From contig JAICIO010000044.1 of assembly GCA_025924315.1 (NCBI GenBank), positions 1-41,850 of the forward strand: a stretch of 41,850 bases of DNA. Direction: 5' to 3'. Below are positions 16,001 through 24,900 of this stretch, in pieces. The notes below the pieces were generated by a model. That model made no database searches, was not told the DNA's origin, and worked only from the letters and a program-made list of their open reading frames with translations. The DNA comes from Phycisphaerae bacterium (GTDB lineage Bacteria; Planctomycetota; Phycisphaerae; Tepidisphaerales; Tepidisphaeraceae). The position numbers and the translations under genes were made by a program. The first letter of the stretch is position 1. Every line of letters begins with the position of its first letter.

Positions 16001-17608
16001 ATGATGTGTGCTTTGTCCCGCCGCGCGTTCATGGAAGCGCTGGAAGACCGAACCCTCTTTACTACCTACTACATCAGCCCGACCGGGAGTGATGCGAGCA
16101 GTGGCACGTCGACCGGCGCGCCATGGAAGACCTTCGCCAACGTCAACGCGCATTCCTTCGCCGCGGGCGATCAGATCCTTCTGCAGGCGGGCGCGACCTT
16201 CACCGGAAAAATGGCCTTCGCCAGCGACGATAAAGGCACGAGCGCGGCGCCGATCAAGATCGCCGTCTACGACGGAAAGCGCGCCAGCATTAACGCCGGC
16301 ACGAGCAGCGCGATCTACGCGCAAAATAGCGCGGGGATCTCGATCGCCAACCTCACCTGTTATACCAGCACGCCATCGAGCAACCAGACCGACGGCATCA
16401 GCTTCTACAACAATCTCACCAATAACAGCAAACTGAGCACGATCCACATCGACAACTGTGAGGTGTACGGATTTCAATACGGGATCGCCATTGGCGGCGG
16501 CGCGGGCACCAGTGGGTTCAACGACGTGCGCATCACCAATTGTGCGCTGCACGACAATCACAAATCGGGCTTGTTCACCTACGCCGCCGCGCGAAATGTA
16601 AACACCAACATCTACGTCGGACATGTGCGGGCGTACAACAACATGGGTCTGGCGTACGACTCATCAATCGGCGTGACGGGTCACGGTATCACGCTCGGGT
16701 CGGTGAGCGGCGCGACCATCGAGCGCTGTATCGCGCACGACAACGGCGCCATCGGCGACGGCGGGGCGGGCATCTGGACTTACGATTCGACAAACGTACT
16801 CATTCAATACTGCGAGTCATACAAGAATCACACCGCGTTCGCTCACGACGGCGACGGCATCGACCTGGACCGCAACGTGTCGAACTCAACGATCCAGTAT
16901 TGCTACACGCACGACAACGACGGCGCCGGCTATATCCTCTCGCAGCACGACAACAATTTCGATCACAAGAACAACGTCGTTCGCTACAACATCAGCCAGA
17001 ACGACGGTCGCAAGAACGGCTACGGCGCCATCCACATCTGGGGCCGCGTGCGCTACGCGGAGATCTTCAACAACACCGTCTACATGAACCAGGCGCCCAG
17101 CGGCACGCACGCCGCCGTGCGAATTCACAATCTCTCGATCGAATCGCAGTGTGTCGACAATGTGCACGTGCGGAACAACATCTTCGTGACCGCCGGCAAC
17201 ACCGCACTGGTCAGCGTGACCGCGTCGCAGCTCGCGGGGGCGATCGACCTGAAATTCCAGGGCAACACGTACTATTCACAGACGCGGTCGCAGAAGTTTA
17301 TCTGGGGCGATTCAACCTACACGAGCATCAAGCAGTTCCGCGCTTCGGCCGGCCAGGAGATGATCAAGGCGAACGGCGTCGGTTTCTACGGCGATCCGCT
17401 GCTCGTCAGCGCCGGCGGCGGCGGAACGATCGGCAATGCCGACAACCTCGCGAGCCTGAACGCCTATCGTCTGCAATCAACCTCCCCGTGCATCAACAAA
17501 GGGCTCGATCTGGAGCGCATCTGGCTGATCAACCCGGGAACGCACGACTTTTGGAACACCGCGCTACCCCAGGGCGGCGCCTATGACGTGGGCGCTTGCG
17601 AGGTCTGA
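16001..17608 (+). CDS. LEPR beta-helix protein, paralog without Sdr modules
   Basis: 535 residues from ATG 16001; a second ATG at 16004 is equally possible, both being close to GGAG. The frame is open upstream to 15944, without a better start. MEALEDRTLFTTYYISP replaces the LEPR motif of the upstream paralog, and the rest follows it closely: GDQILLQAGATF, GDGGAGIWTYDS, RYNISQNDGRKN and IFNNTVYMNQAPSG all have direct counterparts. It ends in YDVGACEV where the other gene goes on into its Pro linker. It is a tandem duplicate in the same orientation, likely an exported beta-helix protein acting on or binding polysaccharide; the substrate is unknown. Confidence 0.83.
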   Translation: MMCALSRRAFMEALEDRTLFTTYYISPTGSDASSGTSTGAPWKTFANVNAHSFAAGDQILLQAGATFTGKMAFASDDKGTSAAPIKIAVYDGKRASINAGTSSAIYAQNSAGISIANLTCYTSTPSSNQTDGISFYNNLTNNSKLSTIHIDNCEVYGFQYGIAIGGGAGTSGFNDVRITNCALHDNHKSGLFTYAAARNVNTNIYVGHVRAYNNMGLAYDSSIGVTGHGITLGSVSGATIERCIAHDNGAIGDGGAGIWTYDSTNVLIQYCESYKNHTAFAHDGDGIDLDRNVSNSTIQYCYTHDNDGAGYILSQHDNNFDHKNNVVRYNISQNDGRKNGYGAIHIWGRVRYAEIFNNTVYMNQAPSGTHAAVRIHNLSIESQCVDNVHVRNNIFVTAGNTALVSVTASQLAGAIDLKFQGNTYYSQTRSQKFIWGDSTYTSIKQFRASAGQEMIKANGVGFYGDPLLVSAGGGGTIGNADNLASLNAYRLQSTSPCINKGLDLERIWLINPGTHDFWNTALPQGGAYDVGACEV

Positions 17609-17650
17609 CGTACCCGGAAGTCGAGTGGTAAAAAAGTGAAGAAAACCCTC

Positions 17651-17680
17651 GAAAATAAAGGTACCGGGTACCGTTATTTC
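17651..17680. terminator. Near-perfect palindrome between convergent genes
   Basis: GAAAATAAAGGTACC and GGTACCGTTATTTC form a stem centred on GGTACCGGGTACC, flanked by A- and T-rich arms. It lies between the stop at 17608 and the convergent stop at 17728, so a bidirectional intrinsic terminator is likely. Confidence 0.65.
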
Positions 17681-17727
17681 TCTTACCTTTAATTTCTCTG
17701 GCGGGGAGAAGAGGAGCGTCTCGGTGA

Positions 17728-18075
17728 TCAATCGACCCAGTCTTCTTCTTGAGCGGGAACGCTCACCGGCGTGTCGATCATCATCGCCTCGCGTTTCGGC
17801 ATCCCGAGCGCCGCCAGCAAATCGTTCGCGTGCGACTCCAGCGCCTCGCGCCCCGTTCGCGTGAGCGACAGAGTTGTCACCGGTTTCCCCGCCCGAAAGG
17901 TTTTCTCGATCGCCAGCATCCCCGCGGAGTGAAGCCGCTTGGCGTGCGTGCTGAGGTTGCCGTCTGTCAGCTTCGTCGCCTGCCGCAACTGCACAAACTC
18001 CTGCGTCGGCTCCTGCGCGAGCGAAACCAAAATCCGCAACCGACCCGGATTGGCGACGAGTGAATCGAAAGGCAT
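17728..18075 (-). CDS. Winged-helix transcriptional regulator (MarR/HTH_34-like)
   Basis: 115 residues. NPGRLRILVSLAQEP at the start, a recognition helix TDGNLSTHAKRLHSAGML and a wing with KPVTTLSLTRTGREAL match the small winged-helix domain used by MarR/ArsR-like regulators (PF13601 type). There is no effector domain beyond a short acidic tail ending EEDWVD. It likely binds DNA as a dimer; the target genes are unknown. Its stop faces the palindrome at 17651-17680, and a composite intergenic repeat lies upstream of its start. Confidence 0.8.
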   Translation of the reverse strand: MPFDSLVANPGRLRILVSLAQEPTQEFVQLRQATKLTDGNLSTHAKRLHSAGMLAIEKTFRAGKPVTTLSLTRTGREALESHANDLLAALGMPKREAMMIDTPVSVPAQEEDWVD

Positions 18076-18117
18076 ATCTCGGTTATCGGACGCTACAGGC
18101 CAAAAACTGAAATGGAG

Positions 18118-18260
18118 CCGCAGATATACGCAGATAAACGCAGATCAGGAAAAGCGAATTTGAACCAAATACGAACGAATTTCCTCGAATGAATACGATT
18201 CTTATTCGTGTTCATTGGTGTTCATTCGTGGATGATTCTTTTCATCTGCGTGTATCTGCG
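18118..18260. repeat. Composite intergenic palindrome overlapping the GNAT gene end
   Basis: The left arm, CCGCAGATATACGCAGATA and following, pairs with CATCTGCGTGTATCTGCG at 18243-18260. Nested inside are arms made of GAATGAATACGA and TTCGTGTTCATT units. The right arm overlaps the last codons and stop of the acetyltransferase gene (minus strand, ending 18242). Confidence 0.65.
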
Positions 18261-18712
18261 CTCGTGCGCGGTTCCATCTCCTTAATCATCACAAAATGCG
18301 GCCCCGCGGTGGGAATGTCGAACTCCTCTGACACAATCCGCCAGCCCATGCTTTTGTAGAACGGCACCGCCGGCGTGCGCGCATTGCACCAGAGAAAGTT
18401 CGTGTGACCGGTTTGGCGGACGCGCACTTCGAGAAGATCGAGCAGCTGTTTCCCAATCCCGCGCCGATGAAAGTCCCGATCGACCGCCATTCCGCGCAAC
18501 CGATACGCCGGCCGACCGTGGTACGCCTCGCGCATCATCGTCGCGCAGCCAACGTTCCGCCCGCCAACAAATGCTCCGGCGTGCAGCGTCGTTGGTAAAT
18601 CATCCGCAGGGAAAATCCCTTCCTCTCGCGGCAGTCCCGCACGCAGAACCTTGTGCCGCAGATCGACAAGCTCCTCACCGCGAGCGAGGCGGATGATGAT
18701 CGGATCGGTCAT
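18242..18712 (-). CDS. GNAT family N-acetyltransferase
   Basis: 156 residues from ATG 18712 (MTDPIIIRLA); a TTG six codons earlier is possible but weaker. The acetyl-CoA site is visible: RGMAVDRDFHRRGIGKQLL with the R-R-G-x-G-K loop at residues 83-88. NARTPAVPFYKSMGW is the C-terminal motif that completes the fold. GNAT enzymes transfer an acetyl group from acetyl-CoA to an amine; the substrate cannot be told. The last residues (RTSADTRR) and the stop are encoded within the intergenic palindrome at 18118-18260, so the original C-terminus may have been altered by the element. Confidence 0.85.
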   Translation of the reverse strand: MTDPIIIRLARGEELVDLRHKVLRAGLPREEGIFPADDLPTTLHAGAFVGGRNVGCATMMREAYHGRPAYRLRGMAVDRDFHRRGIGKQLLDLLEVRVRQTGHTNFLWCNARTPAVPFYKSMGWRIVSEEFDIPTAGPHFVMIKEMEPRTSADTRR

Positions 18713-18734
18713 AGCCACTGATCTCGTCAAAAGG

Positions 18735-18923
18735 TGTCATCCTGAGAGTCTGTGATTTTTTGCGTGGCGAGGGCGTCTCGCCCTCGCATTTGCGGCTACC
18801 GCCGCGTTCGCGAGGGCAAGATGCCCTCGCCACGCTGAAAAGATCACACGCTCTGACCGAAGCGAAGGATCTCGAAAATGGGAGACGCGCGAAGTCGAGA
18901 TTCTTCGCTTCGCTCAGAATGAC
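18735..18923. repeat. REP element interrupted by a second palindrome
   Basis: TGTCATCCTGAG (18735-18746) and the hairpin CGAAGCGAAGGATCTCG / CGAGATTCTTCGCTTCG followed by CAGAATGAC (18858-18923) together form one palindromic element. A second palindrome with arms GCGTGGCGAGGGC and GCCCTCGCCACGC (about 18762-18835) sits between them. The copy near 38095-38174 has the same outer unit without that inner piece. Confidence 0.65.
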
Positions 18924-18965
18924 ATTTCTCCCTCACGAACCAAAGATATAGTTTGAGTTGGCGTT

Positions 18966-20174
18966 CTATCGCCCCGTCCACACGGGCGCGAGCCACGCGA
19001 TCGGTTTCTTCGCATCCGCGCCCGGTGCATCGCCGCCACCGGCATTCCAGACTCTCACGAAGAAATATTTGCTCGCCGTGTCGTGAATCACCGGCTTCCA
19101 CTCGACCGCATAATCCGGCGACGAGACATCGTATGTCTCCGCAACCTTTCCGCCGTCTGTCACGATGTCGATCTTCGTAATCTTGTCCTTCGCTTTCGTC
19201 GTATCCGGATCGCGGATCGAAATGTCGAACTTCAATTCCTCCGGCCGATCGAGCGTCGAACCCATGATCTGGCCATTCACCGAATATCGGCACTGGATGT
19301 TTCCATCGAGCGACGCGTACGTTCGCCGATGCTTCATCGCGTCGAGAATCGCCGCCTTTGTCTTCTCCGTCGCCAGCATAAACGTGCGCGAGGTGTGATG
19401 CGTGATCCCCCAGAACCCGTGGTTGTCGTTTCCACAAACGGGCGACACCTTCCAGCCATGATCGAGCGCCGCCACGAAGGCGTCATAGTGAATGCGGTTG
19501 TTCGAGTTGATCACCTCGAGCATCGTGATGATGTCGGTGATCTCGTCGTCACGGTACGCCCAATCGTTGTACTGATGCACGCCGGGATGATTGAAGCTGA
19601 CGACGATCGGCCCGTCGCCATTGGGCTTGGCGGTCTTCAGCCAGGTGTAGAGCTTCTGCAGATCCACGCCGGGGGCGAGTGCATTCAAATACTCATCGCT
19701 GTTGATGACGTTGAGATGGCCGGTCCCATTCGGCCCGTTGTTTTCCGAATGCTCGTAACCCGCGATCGCGACGAAGTTCGAATCGGTCGCATCGAGCGCC
19801 GCCTTTTTCGTGTCGAGCCACTTTTCATTCGTCGGGCTCGGCGGTTGCAGATCCGCCTCCTGAGAATGATCGGTCGTGATGTAAAAGTCGTAGCCGTGTT
19901 CCTTCGCGAGTTTGAAGTGCTCCGCCGGCGGACCTTGGAGCGTCTGCCAATCCGGCTTGAGCTTCCGATCCTTCGGCGGACGCTGCGCGCCGTTTTCATC
20001 GTGCTCAAGTCCGCCCTTGTCACCCTTCGCCGGCTTTTCCCATTGATCCCCGTGCGACCACGTGTATGCCGTATGCGAATGCGTGTTCCCCCCGTAAATG
20101 TGGTATTCCGGCTGCGTCGCGGGGGCGGCGCCGAGCGTCAACAACAAGCCCATCAGGAAAAACAATTGCTTCAT
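18966..20174 (-). CDS. Secreted PHP-domain phosphoesterase (CehA/McbA-like)
   Basis: 402 residues from ATG 20174, chosen because it opens with a signal peptide (MKQLFFLMGLLLTLGAAPA); the longer frame upstream overlaps the divergent gene's leader. The metal-binding PHP motifs are in order: GGNTHSH (29-34), ITTDHSQEA (99-107), GYEHSE (139-144), TGHLNV, VSFNHPGVH and GNDNHGFWG. PHP proteins hydrolyse phosphoester or related bonds with two or three bound metal ions; periplasmic relatives with this CehA/McbA-type layout are common in planctomycetes, but the substrate is unknown. The C-terminal part (from about 290) looks like a beta-sandwich. Divergent from the TPR protein, with 91 bases between start codons for the control of both. 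Confidence 0.82.
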   Translation of the reverse strand: MKQLFFLMGLLLTLGAAPATQPEYHIYGGNTHSHTAYTWSHGDQWEKPAKGDKGGLEHDENGAQRPPKDRKLKPDWQTLQGPPAEHFKLAKEHGYDFYITTDHSQEADLQPPSPTNEKWLDTKKAALDATDSNFVAIAGYEHSENNGPNGTGHLNVINSDEYLNALAPGVDLQKLYTWLKTAKPNGDGPIVVSFNHPGVHQYNDWAYRDDEITDIITMLEVINSNNRIHYDAFVAALDHGWKVSPVCGNDNHGFWGITHHTSRTFMLATEKTKAAILDAMKHRRTYASLDGNIQCRYSVNGQIMGSTLDRPEELKFDISIRDPDTTKAKDKITKIDIVTDGGKVAETYDVSSPDYAVEWKPVIHDTASKYFFVRVWNAGGGDAPGADAKKPIAWLAPVWTGR

Positions 20175-20265
20175 TACCGTAATCTTACCGCCGGATCGTG
20201 AAACCTTCGTTATTATGTCGGCATCCCAAATAAAGTCAGGGGCGATCAACGCGAAGGAGGCTCTC

Positions 20266-21912
20266 ATGCCGCGCTTCACTCATCTGTTGTTCGCATTCGC
20301 ACTTTCTATTCCGTCATCCACGTGGGCTCAGCACGAGCATCACGATGAGGCCGCCGCACCACCCGGTGCCTATCAGGCCGATCTCGGCAAGCTGCATCAC
20401 CCGATCACGACGCAAAGCCCCGATGCGCAGAAGGCCTTCGACCAGGGACTGACGCTTGTCTACGCCTTCAACCACGACGAGGCGGTCAACTCCTTCAAGC
20501 GCGCACTGGCGCTCGATCCGAACTGCGCGATGGCGCATTGGGGGATCGCTTACGCGCTCGGTCCGAATTACAACCTCGACGTCGATCCGCCGCGTGAAAA
20601 GCAGGCGTACGAAGAGATCCAGCAGGCGCTGAAGCTCGCGGAAAAAGCCTCCGAGCCCGAGCGCGACTACATCAACGCGCTGGCGACGCGATTTTCAAAC
20701 GACGACAAGCCAGACCTGGAGGCGCTCGCGGAGAAGTATCGCGATGCGATGCGCGAGCTGGCGAAGAAATATCCCGATGACCTCGACGCGCAGACGCTCT
20801 ACGCCGACAGCATGATGGTGCTGCATCCGTGGCAGCTCTACACGCACGACAACAAGCCGCAGTACGAAACTGAGACGATCGTCGCGACGCTCGAATCGGT
20901 GCTCAAGCGCAACCCCGATCACATCGGCGCCAATCACTTGTACATCCACGCGGTCGAGGCTTCGGAGCATCCCGAGCGCGCGATGCCGTGCGCCGACCGC
21001 CTGCCGACCCTGGCGCCGGCGGCGGGGCATCTCGTGCATATGCCGGCGCATATTTACTCGCGCACGGGCGATTACGAATCCGCCGCCACCAGCAACGAGG
21101 CCGCGATTGGCGCGGACGAAGCCTACCTCAAGCTCACCGGCGCGCACGGCTTCTATCCGATGATGTACTACAGCCACAACATGCACTTCCTGAGCTTCGC
21201 CGACGCGATGCGCGGGCGCTTCGACGAATCGAAAAAGGCGGCCGACAAACTCGAGGCGCACACCGCGCCCATGATTAAAGAGATGCCGATGGTCGAAGGG
21301 TTTTCCGTCACCCCGATCTACGTGCTCGTGCGATTTAGCAAGTGGGACGACATCCTGCAGTTGCCAAATGCATCGAGTGACAAGCCGATGACGTCGCGTT
21401 CACTCACCTTCGCGAGAGGAGTCGCCTACGCCGCGAAGGGCGACGTCATGCACGCCAAGCGCGAGCGCGAATTGCTCGACAACGATGTGAAACAGCTTCC
21501 CCCTGATGCGATGTTCGGCGCATTCAACAAGGCAGCCAGCGTCTTCGCCGTCGCGATGAACGTCCTCGACGCGCGCATCGCGATGGCCGAGAAGAATTCC
21601 GACGATGCGATCAAGCTCCTCACAACCGCCGCCGACCTGAATGATAAACTGATCTACGACGAGCCGCCGGTCTGGTGGCTCCCCCCGCGAGAAACCCTCG
21701 GCGCGGTGCTGCTCAAGAAAGGCGATGCGAAGGCCGCAGAAAAAGTCTTCCGCGAAGAGCTCGACAAAAACCCCCGGAGTGGCCGCGCCCTCTTCGGCCT
21801 CATCGAAAGCCTGAAGGCCCAGAAAAACGATTACAACGCGACGCTCATCCAACCTCAGTTAGACCAGGCCTGGCGCGACGCGGATACGAAATTGTCGCTC
21901 GGTGATCTGTGA
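20266..21912 (+). CDS. Secreted tetratricopeptide-repeat protein
   Basis: 548 residues from ATG 20266, preceded by GAAGGAGG at a good distance; the frame is open earlier but that part overlaps the PHP gene. Residues 1-21 (MPRFTHLLFAFALSIPSSTWA) are a signal peptide followed by HEHHDE. TPR-type helix pairs are visible at about 54-87 (FDQGLTLVYAFNHDEAVNSFKRALALDP) and near the end (AVLLKKGDAKAAEKVFREEL), with more divergent helical repeats between. It probably acts as a periplasmic scaffold; no catalytic or heme motif was seen. It shares a short divergent promoter region with the PHP phosphoesterase, and the two may be co-regulated. Confidence 0.8.
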   Translation: MPRFTHLLFAFALSIPSSTWAQHEHHDEAAAPPGAYQADLGKLHHPITTQSPDAQKAFDQGLTLVYAFNHDEAVNSFKRALALDPNCAMAHWGIAYALGPNYNLDVDPPREKQAYEEIQQALKLAEKASEPERDYINALATRFSNDDKPDLEALAEKYRDAMRELAKKYPDDLDAQTLYADSMMVLHPWQLYTHDNKPQYETETIVATLESVLKRNPDHIGANHLYIHAVEASEHPERAMPCADRLPTLAPAAGHLVHMPAHIYSRTGDYESAATSNEAAIGADEAYLKLTGAHGFYPMMYYSHNMHFLSFADAMRGRFDESKKAADKLEAHTAPMIKEMPMVEGFSVTPIYVLVRFSKWDDILQLPNASSDKPMTSRSLTFARGVAYAAKGDVMHAKRERELLDNDVKQLPPDAMFGAFNKAASVFAVAMNVLDARIAMAEKNSDDAIKLLTTAADLNDKLIYDEPPVWWLPPRETLGAVLLKKGDAKAAEKVFREELDKNPRSGRALFGLIESLKAQKNDYNATLIQPQLDQAWRDADTKLSLGDL

Positions 21913-21999
21913 TCGCAGATCGACGTGGAAAAGGACGCGAAATCGCAAGCGGCGCGATCCGTCGCTTGCGATTTCGCGTCTGTTTATGCGAACGCACGA

Positions 22000-24900
22000 T
22001 CACGGTTTCGTTGTCGCCTCCTCCGCGCCGGATTTCTCTGTCACCATCAGGGTGTCGTCCGGCTCGAGGTAAACGTTGTGTTGACTTCCGGGCGTGAAGA
22101 CGTCGCCGATCTCGACGCTCAGCACGTTCTCGGTTTTGCCCTCAGCGTTCCTGCGAAACACGTTCGCGTATTTGCCGTCGTCGTCAGTGCCACCCGAGGC
22201 AATCAGCGCCTGACGAATCGAGATGTGCCGCCCGGTTGTTGAATAAACCCCCGGGCGTTTGATGTGCCCGCCGACGTAGTACTCACCAAGCGGCATCTTG
22301 TCGGGCACCTGGACTGCCGCACCGGCATCATGAGCCGCCGGCGGTTTCGTTTCGCTCGCGATGACCTGATCGTTGAAGTGCAAGAGCGGATCTTCCACTT
22401 TCGCGTTCATCAAATCCTCAATCGTAAAATCGCGAGCTGTCTCCGGCTGGCCGGCTTCCGAGCGGATGAGACGCACGAACTTGGCTTTGTCTTCTACTTC
22501 GGCGGCGATCAGGGCTTGTTTCAATGTAATGTTCCGAGCCGTCTTGGAGTAAACGCCTTCGCGCTTCACCGCGCCCATGACGTAGTATTCGCCCGCGCGT
22601 TGCTGTTCGTCTGCAGATTTGCCGCTCGGTTGTGTGCTCGCTTTCGCATCATCTCCCGCCTTCGATCCCAGCGGATGCACCCCGACATCACTGACATATT
22701 TGAACGACAGCTGACTCGCCAACTGCATTCCGCGACCAACAGCCTCCTGATGCTGCTTGAGCGTCATCTGATCCGACGCCACCGCGACCTCGAGCACCAG
22801 ATCCCCCCGGTTCGGCAGCTTCGCCAGCTCTTCCTTCGCCTTGTCCCACGTCGTCTCTTTCCCTTCGAGCGTCATCTTCTCCGGCCCGACGACGATGCGA
22901 ACCGCTCGATACAGGGGCTGCGTCGCGGGGTGTTGCTCGGAGTAGCGTCGCAGCGCCATCCGCTGCTCGATTGTGAGATTTCGCATCCCCTCTGGTGTGT
23001 AGTGCTTCGTCGGGTCGAAGGGCTCCTCGGGCGCGGGGACGGGGGCTGAGGTGGGAAGCTGGAGATCTCGCGAAAGTGATTCGATCAGCTTTGTCAGCCG
23101 AACCACATTCGGATTATTGTCGTTCACTCCCTGCGATTTCAAATCCTCAAGGTCCAGCTGCGCGTGCACGAGTCGGTCCCGAAGCGCGGCGTTGAGCGCT
23201 TTCGTAAAATCACTTGTTGCAGCCCCACCAGCCTCCGCCTCCGCCGCGGCGCTGATCGTGATCACGCTCTGATCGACTGTGTACCCAAGCTTCACATTGC
23301 TCCCCCCGGCGGATTGAAGCACCATGTCGAGCACTTTGCCGAAGCTGACATTGCGCACACGCAGCGTCACCGGCTCGTTCTTATCGATCCCGGCGGCCTC
23401 AAGCGACTTCCAGTTCACAAAGATATTGGCATTGGTCACATCACGAAGGAAATCGATCACATCCCCGAGGGCGACCGCGTCGAAATTGGCTTCCGGCAGC
23501 TCTTTGTCGAGCAAGGCTTTGGTCTGCACATCAATCAAGGGCGGGGCTTTTGGGACGTCGGGGAGTTTGCTCGGCGCGTTCCCAACATCATTCGCGGGAA
23601 CGTTCCCGCTCGTGCCGACGATCACCATGTCCTTCGGATGAATCACCACGTTGTATTTCAAGTCGCCGCTGGTCAGTTCTTTCAGCGGAACCTGGATGTA
23701 GCGCGGGTCGGCATCCTTGTCGGATGATTTGCGGATGATCGTCGCGGTTTGCGGGGAATCGGTCAGCCCGCCGGCCGTCACTAGCGCATCGAGCAAGCGG
23801 GTCTCGCTTGGCGAGAGGGCGTATTCACCCGCCCGCGCGACATTCCCCAGGATGCTGAAGGTCCGCCCGCGCGCTTCGACGATGCTGACCGCCACCTGCG
23901 GATTGTGGATGATCGATTTGTCCGCGTACGCCTTCGCGATCGACTTCTCGAGCTCGCTCTCGGTCATCCCCGCGGCCTTCACGCGGCCAAGATACGGCAG
24001 CGGAATCTCGCCCTTGTCGCTGACGCGCTCCTGCTTCACCGTCTCGACGCCGGCGCCGGTCAATTCCATGATCGAGACCTGCACGAGATCGCTGGGTTCA
24101 ATCCGATACTCGGTCTTCTCCGCGACCAAATCCTCCGGTCGCACCGCCGCGGAGCGCGTCGTCGTGCTGGACCGCGAGTTGTCTGCGATGGGTTGAGTTG
24201 GAGCAGGGTTTGCGTCGCGAACGATCGGCTGCGGCGCGACGATCATATCCCCGCCGTGAATCACGATATTCACCTTCGGATCCCCAGCCATCAGCTGCTT
24301 CGTCGGTACTTCGATGATTCGCTTACCGCCGGCGACCGAAGGATCGTCGCGAATTACCGAGATCGTTTCCGGCGACCCCGTCAAACCCTTGGCGAGTACA
24401 AGCGCATCAAGCAGGCGAAAGTCGTTTTGCAGAATTGCGTACTGACCCGGATCATGCACGGCCTCCGAGATAATGAATGTTCTGGAGCGCGCCTCGAGAA
24501 CGCTCACCGTGACCTTTGGTTTTTGAGGAAGCTTCTGGCCCTCGTACGCTTTGGCGATTGCCTTTTCGAGATCGGCCGCGGTCGATCCGGCGGCTTTGAT
24601 CGAGCCGACGAGCGGAAGCGAGATACTGCCCTCCTGGTTCACGCGCATGTTCTTAACCGTCTCCTGTCCATCGCTCTTTAGACCGATGGTCGAGACGCTG
24701 ACAAGGTCCCCTGAACCGATGGAGTATTCGTTGGTCGACGCGATCAGATCGGCCGGTCGAATGTTTGAAGCCGTAGTGGTAGATGGCTTCGTCGCGGCTT
24801 CCGCTTCCTCCGCCTTCGCCTTGTGCTGCGCGACGATTAATGGAACAAGCGCGACGATCACGACGACGATCGCAGCGGTGAGGGACCAATTGCGCTGTCG

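Noticed and set aside
19083-20201. 372-residue open frame on the plus strand
   Set aside because: It is antisense to the PHP phosphoesterase, which carries its full motif set and a signal peptide.
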